Source: CALOBA01 sp942491465
GTDB taxonomy: Bacteria; Pseudomonadota; Gammaproteobacteria; Chromatiales; Chromatiaceae
DNA length: 64,000 nt
Assembly (NCBI GenBank): GCA_942491465.1
Contig: CALOBA010000040.1
Coordinates: 3,884 to 67,883 of the forward strand
Direction: 5' to 3'
A program made the position numbers and the translations under genes. The first letter of the stretch is position 1. Each line of letters opens with the position of its first letter. Under the pieces are notes generated by a model, which was not told the DNA's origin, did not search any database, and worked only from the letters and a program-made list of their open reading frames with translations. Below, piece after piece: positions 20,456 through 29,851 of the stretch.

Positions 20456-20671
20456 TATATCCTGCGACCCCAGTCGTTCCAGCTTGAGATGTTCCTGATG
20501 GAGAGGCGAGGTGGCTCATCGTTTGGAGTCGAATGGTTGTTAGGAGGTCCCACCGCGCAGGATCTCCGCGGGTTGGCGTCAGAGGTCATCGAAGGCGTGA
20601 TGATAGCAGGCAGCAATCGGGGCTGGAGGGCGGGCTCAGGCGAGTAACAACCGACGGTAATGGAGGGCTGC

Positions 20672-21862
20672 TCATTTTGTGCGGGGCTCGGTCGCAGAGG
20701 CCGGACACCGCCGCCCCCAGGAAGTACCCCAGAGCCCCATCTTCTCAAAAAAGCTCTTCACGCCATCGAGCCAGCCGCTCGACTGCGGGCTGTGCCGCTC
20801 GCCGCCGGCGACAAAGCTCTCGTCGAGTTCGCGCAGCAGCTCGCGCTGGCGCTCGGTCATGTTGACCGGGGTCTCGATGGTGACGCGGCAGATGAGATCG
20901 CCGGTGGGGCCGCCGCGCACGGGCTTCACGCCCTTGCCGCGCATGCGGAACATGCGCCCGGTCTGGGTGCCCGCCGGCATCTTGAGCACGACCTTGCTCT
21001 CCAGCGTCGGCACCTCCAGCTCGCCGCCGAGGGCGGCGGTGGCGAAGCTGATGGGCACCTCGCAGTAGAGGTCGGCATCTTCGCGGGTGAAGATCGGGTG
21101 GTCTTGGACGTTGATCTGGACGTACAGGTCGCCTGGGGTGCCGCCCTGATCCGGCCGCTCACCTTCGCCGGCGAGGCGGATGCGGTCGCCGGTGTCGACG
21201 CCCGCGGGCACCTTGACCGAGAGCGTCTTCTCCTCGCGCAACCGCCCCGAGCCACGACAGTGCCGGCAGGCCTCGTCGATGATGCTGCCCTTGCCGCGAC
21301 ACTGCGGACAGGTCTGCTGGATGGAGAAGAAGCCCTGCTGCATCCGTACCTGACCGCTGCCGTGGCAGGTGGGACATTCCTTGGGCTTGGTGCCGGGCTT
21401 GGCGCCACTGCCGCCGCAGTGGTGGCACTCCACCGAGGTCGGGAAGCGGATCTTGGCCTCTTTGCCGTTGACCGCCTCTTCCAGCGTCAGCGAGAGGTCG
21501 TAGCGCAGGTCGGCGCCGCGGAAGCCGCGGCGACCGCCGCCGCGACCCCCGAAGATGTCGCCGAAGACGTCGCCGAAGATCTCGGAGAAGTCGCCGCCGC
21601 CGAAGCCCCCCGGTCCGCCGGGGCCGCCGCCCATGCCGCTGACGCCGGCATGGCCGAACTGGTCGTAGGCGGAGCGCTTGCGCGGGTCGGTGAGGACATC
21701 ATGGGCATCCTTGGCCTCCTTGAACTTGGCCAGGGCGTCGTTGTCGTCCGGATTGCGGTCGGGATGATATTTCATCGCCATCCGCCGGAATGCCTTCTTG
21801 ATGTCCTGCTCGCTGGCGTTGCGGCCGACCCCGAGGACCTCGTAGTAGTCTCGATTCGACAT
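20672..21862 (-). CDS. dnaJ: Chaperone protein DnaJ
   Basis: A 396-residue Hsp40 co-chaperone that delivers unfolded clients to DnaK and stimulates its ATPase in the cytoplasm. J domain at residues 1-70 with the catalytic HPD in MKYHPDRNPDD; Gly-rich segment about 75-120; four CxxCxGxG zinc-binding repeats from CHHCGGSG to CRHCRGSG (about 145-205); C-terminal substrate-binding domains. The frame ends about 15 residues beyond the usual end, a minor oddity. Five bases separate it from dnaK, and it is last in hrcA-grpE-dnaK-dnaJ. Confidence 0.97.
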   Translation of the reverse strand: MSNRDYYEVLGVGRNASEQDIKKAFRRMAMKYHPDRNPDDNDALAKFKEAKDAHDVLTDPRKRSAYDQFGHAGVSGMGGGPGGPGGFGGGDFSEIFGDVFGDIFGGRGGGRRGFRGADLRYDLSLTLEEAVNGKEAKIRFPTSVECHHCGGSGAKPGTKPKECPTCHGSGQVRMQQGFFSIQQTCPQCRGKGSIIDEACRHCRGSGRLREEKTLSVKVPAGVDTGDRIRLAGEGERPDQGGTPGDLYVQINVQDHPIFTREDADLYCEVPISFATAALGGELEVPTLESKVVLKMPAGTQTGRMFRMRGKGVKPVRGGPTGDLICRVTIETPVNMTERQRELLRELDESFVAGGERHSPQSSGWLDGVKSFFEKMGLWGTSWGRRCPASATEPRTK

Positions 21863-21866
21863 GACG

Positions 21867-23810
21867 TCAGCGCTTGTCGTCCTTCACCTCTTCGAACTCG
21901 GCATCGACGACATCGTCGTCGGGCTTGCCGCCCGCCGCACCGGCCTCGGGGCCGGGACCGGACTGGGGCCCGCCGGCGGCATCGCCGCCCTGCTGGGCGT
22001 ACATGCGCTCGGCCAGCTTCGACGAGGCCTCGCCGAGGGTCTTGGTGGCGGCCTCGATGCGCTCCTGGTCCTCACCCTTCATGGCCTCTTCGACGTCCTT
22101 GATGGCGGACTCGATGCGATCCTTCTCGCCGGGCTCCAGCTTGTCCTCGCCCATGGTCTCGATGGACTTGCGGGTGGCGTGGACCATGCTGTCGGCCTGG
22201 TTGCGGGCGGCGACCAGCTCATGGAATTTGCGGTCATCGTCGGCATGGGCCTCGGCGTCCTTGACCATGCGGTCGATCTCGCCGTCGGACAGGCCGGAGC
22301 TGGCCTTGATGATGATCGACTGCTGCTTGCCCGTGGCCTTGTCCTTGGCGGATACGTGCAGGATGCCGTTGGCGTCGATGTCGAACTTGACCTCGATCTG
22401 CGGCACGCCGCGGGGGGCCGGCGGGATGTCGCTGAGGTCGAAGCGCCCCAGGGACTTGTTGCTGCCGGCGCGCTCGCGCTCCCCCTGCAGGACGTGCACG
22501 GTCACCGCGGTCTGGTTGTCGTCGGCGGTGGAGAACACCTGCTCCTTCGAGGTCGGGATGGTGGTGTTCTTCTCGATCAGCTTGGTCATGACGCCGCCGA
22601 GGGTCTCGATGCCGAGCGACAGCGGGGTCACGTCGAGCAGCAGTACGTCCTTGACGTCGCCGCCGAGCACGCCGCCCTGGATCGCGGCGCCGATGGCGAC
22701 CGCCTCGTCGGGGTTGACGTCCTTGCGCGGGGACTTGCCGAAGAAGTCCTCGACCTTGGCCTGGACCTTGGGCATGCGGGTCTGTCCGCCCACCAGGATC
22801 ACCTCGTCGATCTCGCCGGCACCGACGCCGGCGTCCTTCAGCGCGATGCGGCAGGGCTCGATGGTGCGGTCCACCAACTCCTCGACCAGGGACTCCAGCT
22901 TGGCGCGGGTCAGCTTGACGTTGAGGTGCTTCGGGCCGTTCTGGTCGGCGGTGATGTAGGGCAGGTTGATGTCGGTCTGCTGGCTGGAGCTGAGTTCGAT
23001 CTTGGCCTTCTCGGCGGCCTCCTTCAGGCGCTGCAGGGCCAGCGGGTCGTTGTGCAGATCGACGCCCTGCTGCTTTTTGAACTCGCCGGCCAGGAAGTCG
23101 ATGATGCGCAGGTCAAAGTCCTCACCACCGAGGAAGGTGTCGCCGTTGGTGGACAGCACCTCGAACTGGTGTTCGCCGTCGATCTCGGCGATCTCGATAA
23201 TGGAGATGTCGAAGGTGCCGCCGCCCAGGTCGTAGACGGCCACCTTTTGGTCACCCCGGCGCTTGTCCATGCCGTAGGCCAGCGCCGCCGCGGTGGGCTC
23301 GTTGATGATGCGCTTGACCTCGAGGCCGGCGATGCGACCGGCGTCCTTGGTGGCCTGGCGCTGCGAGTCGTTGAAGTAGGCCGGGACGGTGATGACCGCC
23401 TCGGTGATGGTCTCGCCCAGGTAGTCCTCGGCGGTCTTCTTCATCTTCTGCAGGATCTTCGCCGAGACCTCCGGCGGGGCCATCTTCTTGCCGTTGACCT
23501 CCACCCAGGCGTCACCGTTGTCGGCGGCGACGATGTTGTAGGGCACCATGTCCTTGTCCTTGGCGACCACCTGGTCCTGGAACCGGCGGCCGATCAGGCG
23601 CTTGATGGCAAACAGGGTGTTGCTCGGGTTGGTCACGGCCTGGCGCTTTGCGGACTGGCCGACCAGGACCTCGCCGTCGCTGCTGTAGGCGACGATGGAC
23701 GGGGTGGTGCGATCGCCCTCGGCGTTTTCAATCACCTTGGCCTTGTCGCCCTCCATGACGGCGACGCAGGAGTTGGTGGTGCCGAGATCGATGCCGATGA
23801 TCTTTCCCAT
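21867..23810 (-). CDS. dnaK: Chaperone protein DnaK (Hsp70)
   Basis: A 647-residue Hsp70. The N-terminus MGKIIGIDLGTTNSCVAVME is the phosphate-1 loop of the ATPase domain. Further signatures are VYDLGGGTFDISIIE (residues about 194-208) and ILVGGQTRMPKVQ (about 339-351). The substrate-binding domain follows with VTPLSLGIETLGGVMTKLIE, then a helical lid and a Gly/Ala-rich tail ending in DDDVVDAEFEEVKDDKR, the EEVKD-type end typical of proteobacterial DnaK. It refolds proteins in cycles driven by DnaJ and GrpE, its neighbours here. Confidence 0.99.
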   Translation of the reverse strand: MGKIIGIDLGTTNSCVAVMEGDKAKVIENAEGDRTTPSIVAYSSDGEVLVGQSAKRQAVTNPSNTLFAIKRLIGRRFQDQVVAKDKDMVPYNIVAADNGDAWVEVNGKKMAPPEVSAKILQKMKKTAEDYLGETITEAVITVPAYFNDSQRQATKDAGRIAGLEVKRIINEPTAAALAYGMDKRRGDQKVAVYDLGGGTFDISIIEIAEIDGEHQFEVLSTNGDTFLGGEDFDLRIIDFLAGEFKKQQGVDLHNDPLALQRLKEAAEKAKIELSSSQQTDINLPYITADQNGPKHLNVKLTRAKLESLVEELVDRTIEPCRIALKDAGVGAGEIDEVILVGGQTRMPKVQAKVEDFFGKSPRKDVNPDEAVAIGAAIQGGVLGGDVKDVLLLDVTPLSLGIETLGGVMTKLIEKNTTIPTSKEQVFSTADDNQTAVTVHVLQGERERAGSNKSLGRFDLSDIPPAPRGVPQIEVKFDIDANGILHVSAKDKATGKQQSIIIKASSGLSDGEIDRMVKDAEAHADDDRKFHELVAARNQADSMVHATRKSIETMGEDKLEPGEKDRIESAIKDVEEAMKGEDQERIEAATKTLGEASSKLAERMYAQQGGDAAGGPQSGPGPEAGAAGGKPDDDVVDAEFEEVKDDKR

Positions 23811-23953
23811 AGTATGTTCTCCGAGTTGAATTCGTTGACGGGCCCGATGGCGGTATGGTGCCGCCGGCCCGCGCGGGATTGACGGTTCAGTTGGGGCAAA
23901 ACCCTTTGCTTGTCAAGCGTTCTAGGGGGCTGCCGTAAATGTTGCCCGATGGC

Positions 23954-24580
23954 TCAGCCGGCGGCCTGCGAGACCATGACCAGCGCCGGGCGCACCAGCC
24001 GGCCGTTGAGCAGATAGCCGCTCTGCACAACGCCGACGACGGTATTGGCCGGGACGTCGGCACGCGGCTGCATGGTCATGGCCTGGTGGTATTCCGGGTT
24101 GAAGGGCTCGCCCTCCGGGTCGACCCGCTCGACGCCGAACTTGCCCATCACGTCGGTGAGCAGCTTCAGCGTCAGGTCGGTGCCCTCGCGCAGCTTATCG
24201 ATGTCGGCGGCCGGGTCGCGGGCCGCGGTCTGACCCAGCTCCAGGCTGTCGCGCACCGCCAGCAACTCCTTGACGAAGCCGTCGAGGGCGTACTTGTGCG
24301 CGTTCTCCAGCTCCTTGGCCTGGCGCCGGCCCATGTTCTCCATCTCCGCGCGCGTGCGCAGGAGCTGATCTTGGGTCTGATCGGCACGGGCGCGGGCGTC
24401 CTCCAGCAGCATGGTCAGCTCGGCCGGGTCGTCCACAGGCGCGTCGACCGCGTCGGCCACCAGGTTGTCGTCGGTGTCGCCGGCCGGGTCACCGCCGAAG
24501 GGCGTATCGGCGCCGGCGGCTCCGGCCGGGCCGGTCTGCTGCGGCTCGTTCAGGGCGTCTTCGTCTCGCTCCGGGTGCAT
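23954..24580 (-). CDS. grpE: Nucleotide exchange factor GrpE
   Basis: A 208-residue protein starting at the ATG at 24580, which has GAGGAGG directly upstream; an upstream extension of the frame lacks this signal. The N-terminus is acidic and disordered, then a long coiled coil (QTQDQLLRTRAEMENMGRRQ) and the C-terminal beta domain with FNPEYHQAMTMQPRAD, VVGVVQSGYLLNGRLVRPA and VMVSQ, the GrpE signature. It releases ADP from DnaK and acts as a thermosensor. It sits between hrcA and dnaK, the standard order. Confidence 0.96.
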   Translation of the reverse strand: MHPERDEDALNEPQQTGPAGAAGADTPFGGDPAGDTDDNLVADAVDAPVDDPAELTMLLEDARARADQTQDQLLRTRAEMENMGRRQAKELENAHKYALDGFVKELLAVRDSLELGQTAARDPAADIDKLREGTDLTLKLLTDVMGKFGVERVDPEGEPFNPEYHQAMTMQPRADVPANTVVGVVQSGYLLNGRLVRPALVMVSQAAG

Positions 24581-24659
24581 TGTCTGCCTCCTCTGATGAC
24601 CGCCGGGCCGGCAAGCCGCGGCAGCGGGCCGTCGGGCGCGGGCGGCGGCGGTCGTTGGG

Positions 24660-25703
24660 TTACTGTTGTCTGAGCGCGGCCGCAAGCAGCCGGGCGGTGA
24701 CGTCGACAACGGGGATCACGCGCTCGTAGTTCATGCGCGTCGGCCCGATCACGCCGAGGACGCCCAAGGCCTGGTCCTCGACCCGATAGGTCGTGGTCAC
24801 CAGGCTGCAGTCGTCGAGCAGTGCGTAGCCGGACTCGTTGCCGATGAAGATCTGCACGCCCTCCGCCGCGATGCAGCGGTCGAGCAGGTGCAGGATCTCA
24901 CGCTTTTCGTTGAAGGCCTGAAACAGGCCCTTGAGCCGATCCAGGCTGGCCAACTCGTCGAAATCCATCAGATTGGTCTGGCCGGAGAGCAGGAAGTCGT
25001 CCTTATGCTCGGACGCCTCCACCAGCGACTGGGCCATCTCCACCGCGTCGTGCATGACCTGATCCATGTCCTCGTGCGCCCGCTTCAGGTCGTCGAGCAG
25101 GCGCTTGCGCACGGTGCGCATGTCCTGGCCGGTGAACATCTCGGTGAGCAGGTTCGCCGCCTGCACCAGCTGGGCCGGTGAGAACGGACGATCGGTGGCG
25201 ATGATGCGGTTGTGGACCTCGCCGTCTCCGGTGACCAGGATGGCCAGCACCTTGTTCTCCGACAGCGACAGCAGCTCGATCTGGCGGAAGACATCGCGCT
25301 CGTGCCGCGGCAGCATCACCAGACCGGCCATCTGGGTGATCCCCGAGAGCATGCGCGAGGCGGTCTCCACCAGGGCGGAGGCGTCGGACATGCCCGACAG
25401 CTCCGCGCGTAGGGCGTCGACGTCCTGATCCTCCATGGGGCGGATCGTCAGCATACTGTCGACGAACAGCCGGTAGCCGAGCACCGTCGGGATGCGTCCC
25501 GCGGAGGTGTGGGGCGAGACCACCAGGCCCATCTCCTCCAGGTCCGACATCACGTTGCGCACCGTCGCCGGGCTCAGGTCCAGACCGGCATCCCGGGCCA
25601 AGACGCGCGAGCCCACGGGCTGACCGTCGCGGATATAGCGCTCGATCAACGCCTTCAGGAAGTGCATGGCGCGCTCGCTGATCTCGGACTGATGCTGCTG
25701 CAA
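24660..25703 (-). CDS. hrcA: Heat-inducible transcription repressor HrcA
   Basis: A 347-residue repressor of class I heat-shock genes. N-terminal winged helix: ISERAMHFLKALIERYIRDG, VGSRVLARDAGLDLSPATVR and NVMSDLEEMGLVVSPHTSAG, with the usual GRIP motif before LGYRLFVDSML. The C-terminal GAF-like domain ends MNYERVIPVVDVTARLLA. It binds the CIRCE operator found 53 bp upstream (25756-25782) and so represses its own operon; the GroE chaperonin normally keeps HrcA active. HrcA is missing in enteric bacteria but present in Chromatiales- and Xanthomonadales-type gammaproteobacteria. Confidence 0.97.
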   Translation of the reverse strand: MQQHQSEISERAMHFLKALIERYIRDGQPVGSRVLARDAGLDLSPATVRNVMSDLEEMGLVVSPHTSAGRIPTVLGYRLFVDSMLTIRPMEDQDVDALRAELSGMSDASALVETASRMLSGITQMAGLVMLPRHERDVFRQIELLSLSENKVLAILVTGDGEVHNRIIATDRPFSPAQLVQAANLLTEMFTGQDMRTVRKRLLDDLKRAHEDMDQVMHDAVEMAQSLVEASEHKDDFLLSGQTNLMDFDELASLDRLKGLFQAFNEKREILHLLDRCIAAEGVQIFIGNESGYALLDDCSLVTTTYRVEDQALGVLGVIGPTRMNYERVIPVVDVTARLLAAALRQQ

Positions 25704-25755
25704 AGCGGGTGACCGTGGACTACCTGTTGGACGGCGGAAACTGGAAACTCTGCTG

Positions 25756-25782
25756 TTAGCACTCGCACTCAGCGAGTGCTAA
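25756..25782. promoter_or_regulatory. CIRCE operator (HrcA binding site)
   Basis: A perfect TTAGCACTC-N9-GAGTGCTAA inverted repeat, identical to the CIRCE consensus, between the sigma-70-like promoter and the hrcA start. It predicts HrcA repression of hrcA-grpE-dnaK-dnaJ. Confidence 0.98.
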
Positions 25783-25790
25783 CCCCGACC

Positions 25791-25819
25791 AATCTATGAA
25801 CTGACGCCCTACCTGTCAA
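25791..25819 (-). promoter_or_regulatory. Sigma-70-type promoter of the hrcA operon
   Basis: On the minus strand TTGACA (25819-25814) and TAGATT (25796-25791) are 17 bp apart. The start point should fall at or just before the CIRCE element, the classical arrangement for HrcA repression. Confidence 0.75.
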
Positions 25820-25960
25820 GGGTTGATCGCCCCTTGCCGGGACCGAACGCCCGACGGCGACGGCTTGCTTCGGGTATTGGGTCTCGTACAATCCGCCGTG
25901 GCCGCGTCGACGGCGCCGGCCACCCCGCCCCAACTACCCCCAACCTCCACCGAGCAGCCC

Positions 25961-26671
25961 ATGCGCATCAACGACCCGGATCACTACCGAACCGCCGACG
26001 AGCCCGAGATCATCGCCGAGCTGATCGACCTCCAGGGCGCCCGCGCCCTGGAGCTGGGCTGCGGCGCGGCGCGCATGACACGCCTGCTGGTGGAGCGTTT
26101 TGGCGCCGCATCGGTACTGGCAACGGAGGTTGATCGGGTCCAGCACGAGAAGAACCTGCGCATCGCTGACCTGCCGCAGGTGCACTTTGCCCTCGGCGGT
26201 GCCGAGGCCATCGATGCCGCGGACGCGACCTTCGACCTGGTGTTCATGTTCAAGTCGCTGCACCACGTACCGACCCAATGGATGGACCAAGCCCTCGGCG
26301 AGATCCACCGCGTGCTGCGCCCCGGTGGGGCGGCCTGGTTCACCGAGCCCGTCTACTGGGGCCCCTTCAACGCCCTGCTGTCGATGATCCACGACGAGCG
26401 CGAGGCCCGCCAAGCCGCCTTCGATGCCCTGACCCGCGCCGTCGCGGGCGGCGCCTTCGCCAGCGCGGCCGAGGTCTTCTTCCAGTCCCCCGGCAGCTAC
26501 GCGAGCTGGGACAGCTTTGCCGAGCGCTTCCTGGACGTCACCCATACCGCGCTGGATGTGGACGCCGCCGGCCGCGCCGCCATCCGCGCCGCCTTCGAGC
26601 GGCACATGACGCCCACCGGCGCCCATTTCCTGCGCCCGCATCGGGTGGATCTGCTGCGTAAAGCCGGCTGA
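25961..26671 (+). CDS. Class I SAM-dependent methyltransferase
   Basis: A 236-residue protein. Motif I reads ARALELGCGAARMTRLLVER near residues 23-42; motif II is LATEVD; the post-motif block FDLVFMFKSLHHVPTQWMDQ and VLRPGGAAWFTEPVYWG are typical of the Methyltransf_11 group (UbiE/small-molecule type). The start at ATG 25961 gives a normal N-terminus; an upstream extension of 46 codons is Pro/Ala-rich and unlikely. Substrate unknown. It lies divergently from hrcA and just upstream of a CoA-binding protein. Confidence 0.8.
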   Translation: MRINDPDHYRTADEPEIIAELIDLQGARALELGCGAARMTRLLVERFGAASVLATEVDRVQHEKNLRIADLPQVHFALGGAEAIDAADATFDLVFMFKSLHHVPTQWMDQALGEIHRVLRPGGAAWFTEPVYWGPFNALLSMIHDEREARQAAFDALTRAVAGGAFASAAEVFFQSPGSYASWDSFAERFLDVTHTALDVDAAGRAAIRAAFERHMTPTGAHFLRPHRVDLLRKAG

Positions 26672-26751
26672 TTGACGACTGTGGTTGACCGGCCGCCGCC
26701 CCCTCGGCCAGCATGCCCGGCCAATTCACCCAGCCTGCCGAGGACCAAGCC

Positions 26752-27189
26752 ATGGCTTCCAACTACGAGACCTTCTTCGCGGCCGACCGCTTCGCCGTCG
26801 TCGGTCGCTCCGCCGACAAACCCTTCCCGATCCTGAGCTACCGCGGCCTGAAGAAGCGCGGCAAGACCGTCTACGCCATCGACCCCAGCGTCGCCGACAT
26901 CGACGGCGATCAGACCTATGCCGACCTGTCCGCGCTGCCGGGCCCGGTGGATGCGGTGCTCATCGAGGTGCCGAAGACCGAGACCCGCGACTGGGTCGCG
27001 CGCGCCGCCGATGCCGGCGTCAAGGACGTCTGGGTGCACATGGCCCACGACACCCCGGAGGCCCTGGCCCTGGCCGCGGAGCGCGGGATCAATCTGCGCA
27101 CCGGGACCTGCGCGGTGATGTACCTGAACAAGGGCCTGTCCTACCACAGCATCCATAAGTGGATCATGCAGGCGCTGAACAAGTACTGA
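26752..27189 (+). CDS. CoA-binding domain protein (YccU-like)
   Basis: A 145-residue single-domain Rossmann protein of the CoA_binding_2 family (PF13380). Blocks visible: RFAVVGRSADKPFPILSYRG, GKTVYAIDPSVADIDG and VPKTETRDWVARAADAGVKD, ending with LSYHSIHKWIMQALNKY. Related proteins resemble the N-terminal domain of succinyl-CoA synthetase alpha; the physiological role is not established. The ATG at 26752 was chosen because the domain begins immediately. The stop faces trkH tail to tail with a gap of 46 bp. Confidence 0.82.
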   Translation: MASNYETFFAADRFAVVGRSADKPFPILSYRGLKKRGKTVYAIDPSVADIDGDQTYADLSALPGPVDAVLIEVPKTETRDWVARAADAGVKDVWVHMAHDTPEALALAAERGINLRTGTCAVMYLNKGLSYHSIHKWIMQALNKY

Positions 27190-27235
27190 CCGACGGATGC
27201 CCTCGACGGCGGCGCAGGGCCTGCGTCGCCGCGCC

Positions 27236-28690
27236 CTAGCGCCGCCAAAACGCCGGCGTCAGCAGCACCAGCAGCGTGAAGATCTCCAGCCGGCCCAGCA
27301 GCATGGCGAAGCAGAGGATCCAGATGCCCGGGTCGTGCATGTCCACGTAGTGGGCGCCGACGGTGGATAGGCCGGGGCCGAGATTGTTGATGCAGGCGGC
27401 CACCGCGGAGAAGGCGGTGAGCAGGTCCAGCCCGGTGGCGGCCAGCGCCAGGTACATGAAGGTAAAGGCGGCCACGTAGAGCGAGAAGAAGCCCCACACC
27501 GCATCGACGATGCGGTGGTTGACCACCTTGCCGCCGATGCGCACCGGCAGTTGGGCGCTGGGGTGGATCAGCCGGCCGATCTCGCGCAGGCCCTGCTTGA
27601 TCAGCAGCAGGAAGCGGATGACCTTGATGCCGCCGCCGGTGGAGCCGGCGCAGCCGCCGACGAAGGCGAGGAACAACAGCAGGATCTCGATGAACGGCGG
27701 CCAGTAGTAGAAGGCGGCGGTGGTGAAGCCGGTGGTGGTGCCGATGGAGACGGTCTGGAACAGGCCCTTGGTGAAGGACTCGCCCCAGTCGATGTAGGTG
27801 TCGGTGTAGTACAGCGTAGCGGTGGTGATGACGGTGACGATGCCGATCAGCAGCAGATAAAAGCGGAATTCGGCGTCGCGGATATAGGCCATCAGGTTGA
27901 ACCGGCGCCAGACCACGAAGTGCAGCGCGAAGTTCACCCCGGAGAGCAGCATGAAGACCACGGCGATCATCTCGATCAGCGTGCTGTCGAAGTAGCCGAT
28001 GCTCTCGTCATGGGTGGAGAAGCCGCCGATGGCGACGGTGGAGAAGGCATGGCCGATGGCGTCGAATAGGGTCATCCCCGCCGCCCAGTAGGCCAGCGCA
28101 CAGGCGATGGTCAACGACAGGTAGATGTACCAGAGCGCCTTGGCGGTCTCGGTGATGCGCGGGGTGAGCTTGCTGTCCTTCATCGGCCCCGGCGTCTCGG
28201 CGCGATAGAGCTGCATGCCGCCGACGCCGAGCATGGGCAGCACCGCCACCGCGAGCACGATGATGCCCATGCCGCCGAGCCACTGCAGCTGCTGGCGGTA
28301 CCAGAGCACCGCATGGGGCAGGTCGTCGATGCCGACGATGACCGTGGCGCCGGTGGTGGTCAGCCCGGACAGGGACTCGAAGATGGCATCGGTCACCGAC
28401 AGTTCCGGCTCCGGCGACAGCCAGAACGGGACCGCCCCCGACAGCCCGAGCACCACCCAGAACAGCACCACCACCAGAAAGCCGTCGCGCAGCCGAAGCT
28501 CCTGGCGCCGCCGCGCCACCGGCGCCCAGATCACCAGGCCGACGATGAAGATCATCGCGAACGCGGACAGGAACGGGTGGACGGCGCCGTCGCCATAGAT
28601 CAGCGCCACCACCACCGGCGGCAGCATGGTGAAGCTGAACAGCATCAGCAGCAGGCCGAGGATCTTCTGGACGGCGGTCAGGCGGCGCAT
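27236..28690 (-). CDS. trkH: Trk potassium uptake system membrane subunit TrkH
   Basis: A 484-residue inner-membrane channel protein. Starting at ATG 28690, the N-terminus MRRLTAVQKILGLLLMLFSF is the first helix; the upstream extension is Arg/Pro-rich and out of character. Selectivity-loop regions can be read as SGLTTTGATV, AIGGFSTHD and TTTGFTTAAF with GCAGSTGGGIKVIR. It moves K+ together with TrkA, whose gene lies about 2.4 kb downstream on the same strand (31061-32437 is upstream in transcription order, separated by other genes). Length is normal for TrkH (about 483). Confidence 0.95.
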   Translation of the reverse strand: MRRLTAVQKILGLLLMLFSFTMLPPVVVALIYGDGAVHPFLSAFAMIFIVGLVIWAPVARRRQELRLRDGFLVVVLFWVVLGLSGAVPFWLSPEPELSVTDAIFESLSGLTTTGATVIVGIDDLPHAVLWYRQQLQWLGGMGIIVLAVAVLPMLGVGGMQLYRAETPGPMKDSKLTPRITETAKALWYIYLSLTIACALAYWAAGMTLFDAIGHAFSTVAIGGFSTHDESIGYFDSTLIEMIAVVFMLLSGVNFALHFVVWRRFNLMAYIRDAEFRFYLLLIGIVTVITTATLYYTDTYIDWGESFTKGLFQTVSIGTTTGFTTAAFYYWPPFIEILLLFLAFVGGCAGSTGGGIKVIRFLLLIKQGLREIGRLIHPSAQLPVRIGGKVVNHRIVDAVWGFFSLYVAAFTFMYLALAATGLDLLTAFSAVAACINNLGPGLSTVGAHYVDMHDPGIWILCFAMLLGRLEIFTLLVLLTPAFWRR

Positions 28691-28774
28691 GGGCGGTGGG
28701 TCTCCCCGGATCAGGCGCCGCGGGGCTGCCCGTCGGCGGGCGCGTCGCGGAGATGGGCGGGTGCGCAAGCTGCG

Positions 28775-28880
28775 CTAAGGATCGGTTCAGAAACAAGTGG
28801 CGCAGACGCCCGCTCGCTGAAACTTTTGATTGGCCATTTCGTGGTTGCGTCTGCACCACTTGTTTCTGAACCTTGACTAA
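28775..28880. repeat. MITE-like hairpin repeat, copy 2
   Basis: A 106-bp element, same arms and flank (GCG-CTAAGGATC...CTTGACTAA) as copy 1; centre sequence differs. It lies 85 bp upstream of the trkH start and is thus in its 5' region. Confidence 0.85.
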
Positions 28881-29170
28881 GGGATCGGTCGGTCATGACG
28901 CTCGATTCGGCGGTGTCGGCTTGTTGTGGCGGCCCGGCCAAGACGCGCTCGACGCGTACCGGGCCGGGGCCGAGAGTCTACCAGGCTGCGGCACGCGATA
29001 GCGCAGGAAGAGGCGGCATCCTGGTGAGATGCGGGACACCGCGCCCGAGACGGCGCCGGTCTCCAAGAGGCCGACCGCAGCGACGTGAAGGCGAGCGCCC
29101 AGCGGGTTCAGGACGGTCGCGCCAAGGTCAATCCGGGCGGGTGCGGCGTCGCCGCCCCTTGGGCACCGCC
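28881..29170. other. Intergenic, nothing recognised
   Basis: GC-rich interval between the repeat and the heme-binding protein. No gene, promoter or terminator that I can defend. Confidence 0.4.
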
Positions 29171-29851
29171 CTATTGCCCCGCGCCGGGCTCGGCCACCTC
29201 CACCAGCACCTCGTTGCGCCGATTGGGCCAGAGTGAGAACGGCGAGTTGTAGCGGGCATAGACCGGCGTGCCGATGCGCTTGATCCCGGCCGCCCCCAAG
29301 GCCGCAAGCAAGCGCGCCTCCTGCGCCCGATAGCGCGACTCGGTCCAGCGACCGCTGTAGCGTCGCGCCGCCATCAATCGCCCCGGCTGCTCCCGCAGCG
29401 TCACCCGCGCATCGGTGGGCTCCGGCAGCGTATCGAGCCGGTAATCGGCCGGCATGACGAAGCTCACCACAAAGCGCCCGTCCCCATCGGCGGCGCGCTG
29501 CGTGACCGGCGCCGTCATCGCGATGCGCTCCCCGCTCGCCGCCACCGGCCGCTGGCTCACCGGCGCGGTCATCTCAATCTTCTGCCGGCCGCGGTTGTCG
29601 CCGAAGATGTAGCCGGCGAGGATGCGAAAGGCGCGGTTGCCGACCTGATCGAATCCGCCTGCGACCTCGGTCTCGGCCACCAGGAACGGGGCGTAGCGGC
29701 GCAGCTCGAAATCGGCCTCGCGCCGCACGACCTGATATTCGGGCTCTTCGATGGCCATGGCGGGGGCTCCGATGAGGCTGATCAGCAGCATGGGCAGCAG
29801 CGCGAGCAAGCTCGGATGCTGCAATCGTCGTGGTCCGGTCATGGATGGCAT
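29171..29851 (-). CDS. SOUL-family heme-binding protein, exported
   Basis: A 226-residue protein from ATG 29851 (or ATG 29842, three codons later). A signal peptide covers about residues 1-33: basic n-region, hydrophobic LLALLPMLLISLIGA, then cleavage after PAMA. The mature part has EEPEYQVVRREADFELRRY, VGNRAFRILAGYIFGDNRG, QKIEMTAPVSQ and ERIAMTAPVTQ, the repeated MTAPV blocks diagnostic of the SOUL/HBP family (PF04832). Members bind heme or tetrapyrroles; here it would act in the periplasm. The frame is open further upstream, but that part is antisense noise. Confidence 0.88.
   Translation of the reverse strand: MPSMTGPRRLQHPSLLALLPMLLISLIGAPAMAIEEPEYQVVRREADFELRRYAPFLVAETEVAGGFDQVGNRAFRILAGYIFGDNRGRQKIEMTAPVSQRPVAASGERIAMTAPVTQRAADGDGRFVVSFVMPADYRLDTLPEPTDARVTLREQPGRLMAARRYSGRWTESRYRAQEARLLAALGAAGIKRIGTPVYARYNSPFSLWPNRRNEVLVEVAEPGAGQ

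Noticed and set aside
21861..23882. Very long open frame on the plus strand opposite dnaK
   Set aside because: Antisense shadow of a GC-rich gene. The protein is low-complexity Gly/Val/Asp-rich without a family, and the minus strand carries an unmistakable dnaK.
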